Shown here: in pieces, positions 24,494-36,611 of the stretch
Layout of the letters: each line of letters opens with the position of its first letter
Numbering within the stretch: position 1 is the first letter of the stretch
Source of the DNA: Ehretia macrophylla
Lineage: Eukaryota > Streptophyta > Magnoliopsida > Boraginales > Ehretiaceae
Direction of reading: 5' to 3'
Assembly (NCBI GenBank): GCA_037974665.1
Contig: CM075783.1
Span: forward strand, 43,609,818 to 43,673,817
DNA: 64,000 nucleotides
Translations under genes and position numbers: made by a program
Notes under the pieces: model-generated
What the model was told of the DNA's origin: nothing
Database searches by the model: none
What the model saw: the letters and a program-made list of their open reading frames with translations, nothing else

Positions 24494-25478
24494 GCTGTCA
24501 ATTAGAATATAGTTCTAAAAAAATAGAACTAATTATATAGTATTATAATTACTATTTTTGGCAAACTAACTAAAATAACAAAAGTTTGACAACTTTGACT
24601 AAGTTTATTTTGTTGACTATGTATATAAATATATCATACACATATTATACATACACAATACAATTAGACAAAGGTCAAATCACCAAAAATACACACACAC
24701 ATGGCCGAAACTCCATAGAGAAAAAAAGGAGATTTTTCACTTGGTTTTCAAAGCAATTTTTCATTAGAAAACTTAATTTTTGTCCAAAGCTTTTAATTCT
24801 GGGTTTGATTCCGCTTGTTGGGCATCCATTGCACGCATTCCTAGCTTTACTTCGGATCAAAGGTAAGAGAAAAATTCTAGATCTTGAAATGCTATTTCTT
24901 GTCAAATTATTATAGTTACATTTTTATCCGATGCTTTGTCAAATTGTCTTTAGATTATTGCTCAGTAGTTGCCAATGAGCATTTATATGTATTTATAGCT
25001 GTTTTGAATGGTAGTAGCATATATTTCTGATTTTCGGGCATTAAAATTGATTTATTGGCTTATAGTTGAATAATTGTTGTTGTAGTGGTTGGAATTGAAT
25101 GGTTGTTGCTTCTATGAGTTTTTTAATTATTGTGTAGTAATGTTGTAATGCCGAATTTTCAATTTGGATGTCGTAGCAAAAGTCAAAAAATTCAGCTTAG
25201 GTGGATTGCCAAAAATAGGGTTGTTGGACTTGCTTTGGATGGGTTTTGATTGGTTTTCGGTGGGGTTAATGTAATTGCATGTGTGGTGGAGTGATAGAAA
25301 GTGGTTTGGGGGTTACTGGATTTCTAGATTGTAAGTTATGAATGTTGGAAGATTGTGTAATCTTTCTTTGAATTAAAAAAAAAATGTTTTCTTTAATTGG
25401 TTGGTGGTTTTGAGTAGTTGTTTAATGGATTATTATTGAGTGGATTTGGGTTTGGGAGTATGTTTAAATGTATGCTAA

Positions 25479-25606
25479 GTTGGGTGGCCTACTTTGTCAT
25501 CTAACGTAGTTGTTTTAGTGTTTAGTTGATGTTATGTTGATTGAAATGTTGTTAATTGATTGATGATTGATGATGGTATGAAGGACAACCTACTTTGTTG
25601 TCTTTC
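25479..25606 (+). other. Two CTACTTT-loop hairpins (F 3' LTR)
   Basis: First: arms GTTGGGTGGC (25479-25488) and GTCATCTAAC (25496-25505; 10 pairs, three G-T wobbles). Second: arms GAAGGACAAC (25580-25589) and GTTGTCTTTC (25597-25606; 10 pairs, one wobble). Both enclose CTACTTT. The rest of this LTR's module continues at 59426-59563. Confidence 0.65.
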
Positions 25607-25759
25607 CAGAATATGAGATGTTTATTATTGTTGTCATGAGTCGTGATAGTGTGTGCCACCTCTCGGGCAGCATCAGGTTGTCGGGTTGATAACGGCATGA
25701 CTATCATAGACTACCCCCAACTCGCATGGGCGGAGATGCCATGTAGGGAAGGGCTAGAT

Positions 25760-25827
25760 GAATATAGAGATACAAATGTTAAATGCACTAGATCCTATGG
25801 TTGATAGCATTAGTGCAAGTGGGAGAT
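25760..25827 (+). repeat. Extra copy of H's 3' interior and polypurine tract before the left LTR
   Basis: Almost identical to 57131-57198, including CAAGTGGGAGAT directly before the LTR. A normal 5' LTR would be flanked by target DNA instead. Confidence 0.9.
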
Positions 25828-28243
25828 TGTTGGGGATATGCCCTAATGCTAAAGTTTGAGATGACCTTATTAGGGTTTAATGAGAATATATTTATGTGTT
25901 TTTTACACTCTATGATTTGTAGGATATTCATATTCTCCGCTTCGATATGAATATGCCCCTAGTGTTTATCCGAGAAGGAAAATGTTCTAAAAGGGTTTAG
26001 GATATTTCACACTTTTCTTCGATATGATAAACATTATGAAACGATTCATAGCCCTTCAGATTATTCAACCGGGACTAGAATAATTGAGTACGGGTTATCA
26101 TATGTTATTACCTTTGATTAACATAGTAATGTTAATGATAAAGGATGGCGTGCGAAATGCCATAACAACATGGTAATATGGACTAATAAACATATGAGTG
26201 ATCGTCTGTGCACGGATAATTGAATGTGACAATAAATAGTGGAGTACATGATTTCAGGTTAATAGTTTACTATTTAGTTGAGAATTGTGCAAATTAATCC
26301 TTAGACTTGAGAGATTACAGCTGTCGGTTATATCAGGGACTAAATACTGCGTTTGGACAATGCCTGTCTTCTATAAGGTGGGATATAGCCTTTCGCGTTT
26401 TAGTCTTGTGGTATGAACCGACAGGTAATTGTCAAGATAGGATCTGTTAACCTCCGACGTGAGGTGTCCTATGATATCTGAAATCGATTGGTTAACGAGG
26501 AAATCTTTGGCCAAGGTGAGTATGAAGTGATGGAAATGAGTTTTTCCATGGTAGTCATCTCTCGTTTCACCGATTCAGATTTATACATAGTATCGGATGT
26601 GGGCTTAACCATCATGGCCCTTTCTCGATCGGGGCAATTATAACAGAAGGATTGGACTACACGCTAATTCTTGACGGTTAAATGGATTCATAAAAGACGT
26701 CGTCTTCATTATCGTATACATTCTCATGGTACGTTTGTTGCTAGTGCATCACTCATGAGCATGAGGGTATTTCAGTAAATGACGGAGACATTTCCGAAAT
26801 AGATAAAGAGGTTTATTGGTCCATCATCGGTGCGCGATTATGAATCTAGAAGGCCACACACTAATAAGTATCATGAATAAGTTCACTGCAAGCATGTATT
26901 ATATGGTCGATGGCTTTAAAGTGTTAAAAGTCATCTTTGTTGGTATTTGTGCAAAAAGTATAATTTTGAAAAGTTTTAGGATTAAATTGTAATTACCAAA
27001 ACTTTTGGGGCCAAATTATAATTATTGAAAAGGTTGTTTCAATATATTTATTCTAATGGAGATTAGAATTGGCAAGAAAATAATATATATATAAAGGTGT
27101 TTATATATGTATATGTGTAATGATGATGTAATTTATAAAATGCCACGTCATCATCTTAGTTGTCAAAAGGTAAATTGCAAATTAATAACTAGATAATTAC
27201 ATGTGGCATGTGCATGTAGAGATTGATGACTAGGATTGTCCATGTCATCAATCCTAGTCATTTGAATTTGAAATGAATGAATATGATTCATTTTTGAATA
27301 AAGACAAAAGAATCTTGATCATTGCTTTTGTTGAGAAAGCCTTTTTGACAAGTGTCAAGAGAGAGAATGAAGTTATCTTTAGATTGTAATGATTACAATC
27401 CTATGGCTTGTATGTCTTTTACTTTAAAAGGAAGAAATTTTGATTGGCCACCTATTAAAGTAATATTATATATATGTTTGTATGAGCACATAATATATAT
27501 TTAATAAAAGATGACAAGCATTCTCTCTCCATCCACTTGCATTTTCGGCCAAGGGAGGGAAGAGAAAGAAACTTGTCATCTTGCCATCTAATGCTAATCA
27601 TTAAGATCAAAAGGCTTTCATGGCTTTTGATTAAAAGGTGATAATATGATTGGTCACCTATTTTGATTGATTATTATAATAAAAGATGATAGCTTTTTTC
27701 CTCTCACACACAAGGCCTCTCACCACTCGACATACACACCAACTAAGAAGACAAGAACTTCATCTTTTTCTTTGTGTGTATTGGCCATAGCTAGAACAAC
27801 AAGAATGGAGTTTTGTTTTGCTTGGTAACATACTTACATAGTCTCAAAACTTGAAGCTACTACTAGCACATTCCTTCTTCAAGTTAGAAGGATTCAAAAG
27901 CTTGTCTACCATTTTTCATCTCCTCCAAAGTGATCTACTACAAGAGGTATACCTTATACCATCTATTCTATATATATATTGTTGATATATATATTTATAT
28001 CTTTGTTGAGCTTCTTCTATTCTATATATATATTGTTGATATATATATATTTATATCTTTGTTGAGCTTCTTTAGTGAATGGACATTGATGAATGAATGT
28101 ATATTGATATTAGATAGAAAATTTTGAGATTTGGCCTAGTAAATTTTTGGCCCTAACATGCTATCTATACATATCATTCTCGATCTTGAATCCAAGTTTT
28201 ACATATGTGGTGACATGATATAAGATGTTGGCTAGTACTTTCA
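25828..28243 (+). repeat. Element H left LTR (copia-type, 2,416 bp)
   Basis: Starts TGTTGGGGATATGCCC, a typical plant copia LTR beginning, and ends CTTTCA two bases before the primer site. It contains the hairpin GATTATTC (26059-26066) / GAATAATT (26078-26085). It lacks a 47 bp stretch present in the right LTR, apparently lost between two TTCAAGT repeats. Confidence 0.88.
27964..28073 (+). repeat. Tandem duplication of about 54 bp in H left LTR
   Basis: Two adjacent units with TATATATATTGTTGATATAT and TTTGTTGAGCTTCTT, offset by 54 bases. Confidence 0.9.
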
Positions 28244-28448
28244 AGTGGTATAAGAGCCTCGGTTGGCATGTCCATGTTGCTAACTAGTTAAGCTTCTTTA
28301 TTTTCTTGTGTATGTCGTGTGTGTACATATAATTTGGATGTGTTGGCTTTAGTGTTTTGCATGTTTAGAGTTCATGTTGGATCTAGCTTATGATTGTAGA
28401 TCTTGAATGTATGAGTTAAACATTGAACATGCATGCTTCTATCAAAAA
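28244..28448 (+). promoter_or_regulatory. Element H primer site and start of leader
   Basis: TGGTATAAGAGCC at 28246-28258 is an initiator-Met-type primer site with one change (C to A). The leader is cut by element C after 28453 and resumes at 52843. Confidence 0.8.
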
Positions 28449-28453
28449 CACTT

Positions 28454-30900
28454 TGTCACGTCCCAACTCGACCCCACCTACAATCAGTCAGGACGCAACG
28501 GAATTTCGGCAGCGTAACGACAGTAAATAGATTTCCGAGGTTCTAAACCAACCTCATTAATAACATTAAACACCCAATTCTATAACCATACAAACAACAA
28601 CTCCTCAACAGCATAACAAAACACAACATAACTGTAATATACAATAATCAGTCTTCGTTATCTGCCTCCGTTACAACATAACATACAATACCTCAACCTT
28701 ATCATACATTTCAAAAATAAGTTGAGACCCATCTAACAACTTAACCATAGACAAAAGAAAGCCACTAAGTTAACATCATTTGGATCATCATCTTTCAACA
28801 TCTATTACAATAAGAACCATAAAGCATATAAAAGTCTATTAAGCTAATATACATGACATTAAACAACATAGAATCATGGATAAGACTCAGGAACATATGA
28901 CTCATCCACGTAAGGCACATTTTCCTCCTCAGGAGGCACGTACCCGTAATCCGGCTCTGCAACACCTGTAAGCATGCAATAATAGAGAGTGAGCTTATAT
29001 ACATAAGCCCAGTGAGGATCCGATAGATCTCGACAGTATTCACTATGCTCCTTGGATTTAGTCCTTTGAGCAAGTAAACACACAACAACAATAATAACAT
29101 TATCATCACATAACTATATAACCAATCAATAAAGGATACTCTATTTGGTGTAGCTCCAAACGCCATCACGATCTCAACCGTTCTTCTTATAACTCCCCAT
29201 TACTCACGCACCCGAGGTACCTCACTAGCCCCTCCCTCCATGACACCTCCGTCATGCGAGCTGGGGGTAGCCTATGACAGTCATGCCGTTATCAACCCAA
29301 CAGCCCAACGCTGCCCGAGAGGTGGCACACACATACCAAGACTCCATAATCATCATCAATCATCAATCAATCATCAATCAATCAATTGGGAGATCAGCAA
29401 CGAAAGTGCCCGATTCCCGAACTCAATAATAATCAATCAATAACATCAATATAACATCAATATTTAATTAAACAACAAACAACGAAGTTAGATGACAAAG
29501 TAGGCCATCTAACCGGACATGCATTATATACACAATTAAACCCTAAATTACTCATCAATAACTCACCATTCAACACTCAAACACTACCCAACCATCTAAA
29601 GGCATCGTTCAAGAAATTAAAGAATGACAACCTAAACTTCTAAAATTCATAACTTACAATCTACTAATCCAAACATTGCCAAATCAGTTTCTATCACTCA
29701 CCCATTCAACCTACTACATTAGCCCTCTCGGAAATCCACCATAACACCTCCAAATCATGCCCGATAACCCTAAAACCCTAGGATGTCTTGGCTGAATTTT
29801 CCGGATTTTCACACGAACCATGTAATCGAAAATTCGGCATTACAACAGCGCTAACACGTAATTATCAAGTATTTAGAAATCGACGGCAATCGATTTCGAT
29901 CAACACAACTCATTTAATTCAACTTTGAACATTTTAATCAAAATTAAATACCCGGAAAATAAAAATTATGCTACATCCGATAGAAATTCGTAGTATTGCA
30001 TCAAAATGATCCCTAGCTTGCAAGGAGCAATAATCTATCATCAGATTTCAATTCTAATGGTTAAATTTTCATTTATGAGCAAAAGTATAAAAATGACATT
30101 TTGAGATCTAGAATTTTTCTCTCACCTTTGATGCGATATAAGCCTAGGAATGCGTGCTATGCGTGCCCAACAAGCAGAATCCAAGTCGGTGCAAAGTTCT
30201 ACGGACAAAAACTAGTTTTTTCTTTGAAAAATTGATTGAAAAGCTTGAGTTTTTCTCTTTCTTTTTCTCCCTCGACCTCTCGTCCCTTTGTGTGTGTGTG
30301 GAGTGTGTTTTGTGCTTTGCCTAGTGTGTGTTGATGACAATATATAATTAAAAGCTTAGTCAATTAAAAAAAATGCAAAGTCAAAGTAGTTTAAGTTAGT
30401 ATTTTTGTGTTTTCTTGACTTTAAACTCATTTTATTGCTCACCAAGCTCAAAATTATTATGCAACCCCCAAGATATCTCAAGTGAATTATTTTTAGGTGA
30501 CAAGAAGTTTTACAATCCAACAATTTCACCCGAGTCGGCTTAAAACTCGATTTTCGCAAAAGTCGGTGTAAAAACCCTAATAAATTCTTAAGCCGATTTT
30601 AAAACCGTTTTCATCAAACACAGGTCTATTAAAGTCCGTTGACTAGGTCTAGAAGGGTTAAAAAGACCAGTTTCAAAATTTTAGCGGACGTGTTTCGAAA
30701 ACACTATTCACTAATAATTGACGATAAAATTTATGACTCCGTTTTTGATGAAAATTTCATGAATGTACATTTAGCACGTATTAGGAGTATTGACATCAAA
30801 ATTATAACTTTCTAGGTCCTATAGCACATAAACAGATCATATGCACGCAAAACGAGGTATAGCACGCAAAACGAGATAAGCAGGAAAGTGGGGTTTCACA
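28454..30900 (-). repeat. Element C 3' LTR (2,447 bp)
   Basis: Plus-strand ends TGTCACGTCCCAACTCG and GGGGTTTCACA. It preserves the empty target site of solo LTR D (GTTAA at 28769-28773). Confidence 0.95.
28874..29513 (-). other. LTR structured module and 30-codon acidic frame (C 3' LTR)
   Basis: Minus strand: hairpin arms GTTAGATGGC (29513-29504) and GTCATCTAAC (29496-29487) around CTACTTT; hairpin CATGAC / GTCATG (29256-29239) with loop GGAGGT; GTATCCTTT (29139-29131); hairpin GGGCTTAT / ATAAGCTC (29009-28990) after CCTCACT; CTTACAG ending at 28966; 30-codon frame 28966-28874, starting GVAEPDYGYVPPEEE and ending YVPESYP. The open frame extends upstream to 29083, but that upstream part is not conserved as protein in F. 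Confidence 0.62.
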
Positions 30901-33900
30901 TTCTCCCCCCCTTATAGAAATTTCGTCCTCGAAATTCTTACTTGATATACGGAATAGATCTGGGTATTGCTGCTGCATCTGATCTCGTCTCTCCCACGTA
31001 GCTTCCTCAATGCCGTGATGCTTCCACAACACCTTAACCATCGGAATCCTCTTCGACCTCAACTCTCGGTCCATCTGATCTAGAATACGAATCGGATGCT
31101 CGTCATAAGTCAAATTCTCTCGAAGCTGTAACGGCTCTGGCTCAAGAATATGAGAAGGATCCGGATTATATTTCCGCAAATTAGACACGTGAAACACATC
31201 GTGGACATTAGAGAAGTTCTCCGGTAAAGCCAACCGATATGCCAACTTACCAACCCTGCCAGTAATCTCAAACGGCCCAACAAATCTCGGACTAAGCTTT
31301 CCACCTTTACCATAATGAGCAAACCCCTTTCGAGGAGACAATCTCAAGAAAACCCGATCTCCGACTGCAAACTCTAAGTCTCGACGACGCTTATCAGCAT
31401 AACTCTTGAATCTACTCTGTGCCGTAAGCATTCTCTGCCTGATCAACTGAACATTCTCAATCTTTTCTAGAAGCTCTGGCATGATAGTCAGATCAACAGT
31501 CTTCATCTCTCCTACCTCGTCCCAATATAAAGGTGAACGGCACTTACGACCGTAAAGAGCTACGAAAGGCGCCATCCCAATAGTAGCTTGATAACTATTG
31601 TTATAGGCAAACTCGGTAACTGGTAGATGTTTCTCCCAGTTCTTCCCGAAGTCCAGAACACAAGCCCTAAGCATATCTTCCAGAATCTGAATAGTCCGCT
31701 CAGATTGACCGTCGGTCTGTGGATGATACGCGGTACTGAAGTTCAACTGAGTACCTAAGGTCTCCTGAAGTTTCTCCCACAAACGAGAAGTAAATCGAGG
31801 ATCTCGATCAGAGACAATACTAGATGGAATACCGTGAAGTCTAACAATCTGATCCAAATAAAGATCCGTCAACTTTGTAACCTCATCTCCCATCCTCATT
31901 GCAATAAAATGAGTTGTCTTCGTCAAACGATCCACGACAACCCAAACTGCATCATTACCCCTCGGTGATCTAGGCAACCCAGTGACGAAGTCCATCGTAA
32001 TATGCTCCCATTTCCACTCTGGTATAGCCAACGGCTGAAGCAAACCTGCAGGTCGTTGATGCTCGGCTTTCACTCTCTGACAAGTCAAACATCTAGACAC
32101 AAACTGAGCAACCTCTCTCTTCATGTTGTTCCACCAGTAATGTTGCTTCAAATCCCGATACATCTTGGTTCCACCGGGATGAATAGTATATTTAGAATTA
32201 TGAGCTTCCTCCAGAATACCTCGCCTCAAACTCGGCTCATCGGGAACACAAACCCTATTCCGAAACTGAAGAATACCGTCCTCATGCAGTTTGAAGTCAG
32301 ACTGATCATCAGTGATCTGATCCTTGATCTTCTGAAGTTTAACATCAAGTTGCTGAGCTTCCCTGATCTGAGACAATAATAAAGGCTGAATACGGAGATG
32401 TGAACACATCACTCCAACCTGAGTCAACTCTGGTCTCCAATAACTAAACTCCTCAAGAACCTCCCACTTCTTGACAGCCAAACAAGACATACTAGCCTTC
32501 CGGCTGAGAGCATCTGCCACAACATTTGCCTTTCCAGGCAGATAATTGATAGAACAATTATAATCTCCAAGAAGCTCCATCCACCTCTGCTAGCGCATAT
32601 TCAACTCCTTCTGTGAGAACAAGTACTTCAGACTCTTATGATCAGTGAAAATTTCAAAATTACTTCCCCACAGATAATGACGCCACTTCTTGAGTGCAAA
32701 GACAACTGCTGCCAACTCAAGATCATGAGTCGGATAGTTTTCTTCATAAGGCTTCAACTTTCGAGAAGCATAGGCAATAACTCGGCCATCCTGCATAAGA
32801 ACACATCCCAAGCCCTCCTTGGATGCATCGCTGTAAATGACCATATTATCGGTCCCCTCTGGTAGAGCAAGTACTGGAGCGGTAGTTAACCTCTTTTTCA
32901 ACTCCTGAAACCCACTCTTACACTTCTCATCCCAATTAAAGATAGTCCGTTTCTGAGTCAACTTAGATAGTGGCCCCGCAATCTTCGAGAAGTCCTTGAC
33001 AAACCTACGGTAATAACCCGCCAAGCCAAGAAAGCTACGGACATCAGTAACACTCTCTGGCCGCTTCCAAGACATCACGGATTCAATCTTAGTGGGATCT
33101 ACAGAGATACCGCTCTGTGTAATAACATGACCAAGAAAAGAAATCCGTTGCAGCCAAAATTCACATTTGCTGAACTTGGCAAACAACTGATGCTCCTGCA
33201 ACTTCTCTAATACAAGCCGTAGATGTTGCTCGTGCTCCGATTCAGATTTAGAATAGACCAAGATATCATCAATAAAAATCACCACGAACTGGTCCAAGTA
33301 CGGCTGAAAGACTCGATGCATCAAATCCATGAATGCTGCCGGTGCATTAGTCAAACCAAAGGGCATAACAACAAACTCATAATGCCCGTACCGAGTCCTG
33401 AAGGCAGACTTCGGAATATCCTCCGTACGAATCCGAAGCTGATAATACCCCTGCCTCAAATCAAATTTAGAATAGACTTTAGCCCCCTGAAGTTGATCAA
33501 ACAACTCATCAATCAGTGGCAAAGGATATTTATTCTTGATGGTCACCTGATTCAAACCACGGTAATCAATACACAATCTCAAAGTACCATCCTTCTTCTT
33601 CACAAATAAAACAGGAGCTCCCCAAGGTGAAGAACTCTGCTGAATGAATCCTTTCTTCAATAACTCCTGTAACTGAGTCTTCAACTCCTTCAACTCAGCT
33701 GGTGCCATCCGGTACGCCGATTTAGAAATAGGTTGAGTACCGGGAACAAGATTAATCACAAACTCTATATCCCTCTCTGGCGGCAATCCTGGTAACTCCT
33801 CGGGAAATACATTAGGATATTCCCGGATAATAGGGACTTCCTCTAGCTGTAGCTTATCAGATGGCTTGTTGATCAAATAAGCTAGATAACCCGAACACCC

Positions 33901-34448
33901 CTTACTCACCAACTTAACGACTTTAGTTGCTGAGATAACAAAACTCGTCTTAGCACCCCGGTTACCCGCTACCTCTACTACTGGCTAATCCGGCAAGCGA
34001 AACTGTACTACCTTTGTTCTACAGTTCAACTGGGCATCATACTTAGAAAGCCAATCCATACCCAGAATAACATCATACCCCCGGATAGGAAATAAGATAA
34101 GGTCTGAAGGAAAATTATGCCCCTTAACATGTATTATACAATCCTTACATACTAAGCCAGTAACATACTTATCAGTCAAAGAGGTACTAATCTCAACCAC
34201 ATAAGGCAATCTTTCAGGTTTCAATTTAACACGTTGCACACAAGCAAGAGTAATGAAAGAATGAGTAGCACCAGAATCAATCAACCCTTTAACAAGTTGA
34301 TCAAGTATAAGGAAGTTCCTTTCCCCAACTGCAGTCTCCCCAGGCATCTCCTCCATATCAACTGCATAAGCCCAAGCCTGAACCCGCTGCTGCTGTGGTA
34401 CACTGCCTGTAGGCCTACCCTGGTAACCCTGAGTCGCTGCCCGACCCT
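30802..34448 (-). pseudogene. Element C protease, reverse transcriptase, RNase H, integrase and chromodomain
   Basis: The pol part of a Tekay-type polyprotein. In order on the minus strand: protease LIDSGATHSFI (near 34260), reverse transcriptase with [11 protein letters not shown] (near 33260), RNase [12 protein letters not shown] (near 32830), integrase HPGGTKMYRDLK and CX2C (near 32160-32080), catalytic parts [17 protein letters not shown] and DGQSERTIQ (near 31990, 31790, 31700), GPFEITG (near 31270) and a chromodomain-like tail (near 31100-30980). Two in-frame TAG codons, at 33985-33987 and 32590-32592, both look like former CAG. Otherwise the frame is open and ends 99 bases inside the LTR. 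Solo LTR E truncates the upstream side at 34448. Confidence 0.95.
30901..30914 (-). promoter_or_regulatory. Polypurine tract of element C
   Basis: TTCTCCCCCCCTTA on the plus strand, a G-rich purine run on the element strand, directly beside the 3' LTR. Confidence 0.93.
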
Positions 34449-34453
34449 CAGTC
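34449..34453. repeat. Target-site duplication of solo LTR E
   Basis: CAGTC here and at 36521-36525. Removing E plus one copy restores continuity of the element C gag frame. Confidence 0.92.
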
Positions 34454-36520
34454 TCTTAGAGATATGCCCTAATGCAATATAGTTAGATGACCTATGTAGG
34501 GCATTTTGATGTAAATATATGTTTTATTAATGGCATTTTGAGTTGACATTTATATTCTCCGTCTTATATTGTATGAATGTGTCCTTATGTTTTTTCTTAG
34601 AAGAAATATATTCTAAAAGTTGTTTAGAATATCTTGGCGTATTTCTTTAATATGATTAACATTAAAAGTTATTCATAGTCCTTAGATTATTCAACCAGGA
34701 CTAGAATAATCAATTATGGACTATCATATGTAGTTACTTTTGATTAATATATGATATTAATGATAAAGGATGGCGAGCCTCGAGCCATAATAGTATGGGA
34801 TGTGATTAACTTACATATGAATGATTATTAGTGGAATAGATCATTGAATGTGGCATGAGTAATAAACTACATGACGTTGGATTAATAGTTTTATTACTCG
34901 TTGCGATTGTGCAAGTAATCCTCTGACTTGAGAAATTACGGTTGTCTGATATATCGGGGTTTAGATTTTAGCATTAGGACAATGCTTGTCTTTGTTTATA
35001 AAGATGTGTTACGGCCTTTTTGCAGTTTACTCCTTCGGTATAGAGATTGACAGGTAATTGTCAACACAGGATCTGTTAACTTCCGATAGGAAGCGATGTC
35101 CTATGCGATCTAATTTCGGTAGTTGAATGAGGAAGTCCTTGGCCAAGGCGTGATGATGGAAAGAAGTATTTCCATGAATGTCATCTCTCATTCTACCGTT
35201 TAGATCTAAGCGTAGAATCGAACCAATGGACTTAATCATATCATGGTCCTTATTCAATCGGGACATATTAACGGAAGGATCGAACTGCACGTTAATTTGC
35301 GACTGTAAATAGATTCACAAGAGATTGACTTCATTACCGTATATATTGTCTTGATATGTTACTAGACGTCACTCTAGAACGTGAGGGTATTCCGAGAATG
35401 ACGGGGACATTTTTGGAATAGATTAAAAGGGTTTAATGGTCCCTCATCGCTATACGGTGGTGAATCTAGAGAGTCACACACGTTTGAGTATCATGAATAG
35501 AGTTTCTATAATGAGCTTACAAAAGGTTTGGAAACGTTAAGGAGTTAACGTTGTTGTATTTGGTCATTAAGTTGTAATGGGCCAAAAATGTAATTATTGA
35601 AAGTATTGGGGCCAAAGTTTATATAAATATGGAAAGTTGGTTTCCAATAAATTAATCTAATATAGATTAGGATTAATTTAATCATATATATATATATATA
35701 ATTAACAAAAGATAATGACATCCAAAGGCCAAGATTTGATTTTGATTAAAATCTATGGCTAGGATTAATACTTGGCAAGTTAGTGGAAAAATACATATTT
35801 TTCCACTATAATTTTCAGCCCAATAAATGTATATATTAATAGTTACACAAGACACCAAGTTGCATAGGAGACATAAATGCATAGAAGGCTACAATTTCAT
35901 GACACAAGGTTGTCTTGAAAGCTTGAATGCATGGAAGACTTCAAATGCACAAGACACAAGTATGCATAGATAACATATATGCATAGAAAGCAAGAATGAA
36001 AAATCAGAATTTTAACACAACAAAAGAGCAAGAAAAATCAGATTTTAGGTGGTGAACACACAAGAGCAAAAAATCTGAATTTTTTCTCTCTCTCTTTTTC
36101 TCTCCATTTTCGTCCATTGCTTGCAAAGCTTGGGCAGATTTTTCTCTTGCTTTCAACCCTTGTGTAAGCTCATATTTCCATCCAAATAGCTAGTACATAC
36201 ATTTGGTTTGTGGAGGAGAAGCTCTTGGATGCTTGTGTGGACAAACTAGTGCTTTTGCAAGGTGTGAAAGGCTTGTCATCATTCTTGTAGTGCTTCTTCA
36301 TCTTCTTGGCTGAATCTTCAAGAGGTATACCTTGATAACTCTTGTTAATTCATATATATAGTTATATATGTAGTAGATTTGTTGATTACATGGACTAGAC
36401 ATAAGCTATTATGGTGAATACAAATGTTATGATGCTGAATTTTTTTTTTTAAATCATGGTTTTGCTTCCACCTAGCTCATTAATAAATGTTGTGATTCAC
36501 CTATTGCAATGGTCCTTTCA
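34454..36520 (+). mobile_element. Element E: solo copia-type LTR in element C gag
   Basis: A 2,067 bp single LTR related to the H LTRs (AGATATGCCCTAATGC start, GACAGGTAATTGTC core, CTTTCA end). Its first base pair reads TC rather than TG. With CAGTC on both sides and no interior, it fits a full element reduced by LTR-LTR recombination. It contains a short TA run near 35683-35700 and the hairpin GATTATTC (34685-34692) / GAATAATC (34704-34711). Confidence 0.9.
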
Positions 36521-36525
36521 CAGTC

Positions 36526-36606
36526 CTCGCATATCTAGGGCAATCCTTCGCCCTATGCTCGATGCTACCACAACCCAAACATGTCCCTGCCTTTACCCTG
36601 CAGTCG
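36526..36606 (-). pseudogene. Element C gag fragment: end of first and whole second zinc knuckle
   Basis: An 81 bp island between E and B. The minus strand encodes the last Cys of knuckle 1 and a complete second knuckle, CLGCGSIEHRAKDC. It is in frame with the gag on the far side of B once B is removed. Confidence 0.93.
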
Positions 36607-36611
36607 GACTC
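36607..36611. repeat. Target-site duplication of element B
   Basis: GACTC here and at 46633-46637. Confidence 0.95.

Larger units (their letters stand above)
24099..25759 (+). repeat. Element F 3' LTR, left part
   Basis: Starts TGTGAAACCCTAAATTTTG. From 25067 on it aligns with window bases 1-691. It breaks off at AGAT (25756-25759), where element H sequence begins, and resumes at about 59385. About 178 bp present in the 5' LTR (roughly 692-869) are missing between the two parts. Confidence 0.92.

Noticed and set aside
24586-24915. 109-codon frame in the F 3' LTR, and similar frames at 15676-15915 and 20929-21168 in the G LTRs
   Set aside because: They lie in LTR sequence, have no recognisable motif and are disrupted or absent in sister LTRs.
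28874-29083. Full 69-codon frame (MCLLAQRTKSK...) in C LTRs as a gene
   Set aside because: Only the last 30 codons keep a coding pattern. The upstream part contains the hairpin and has stops in F. Reported only as the short frame after the AG.
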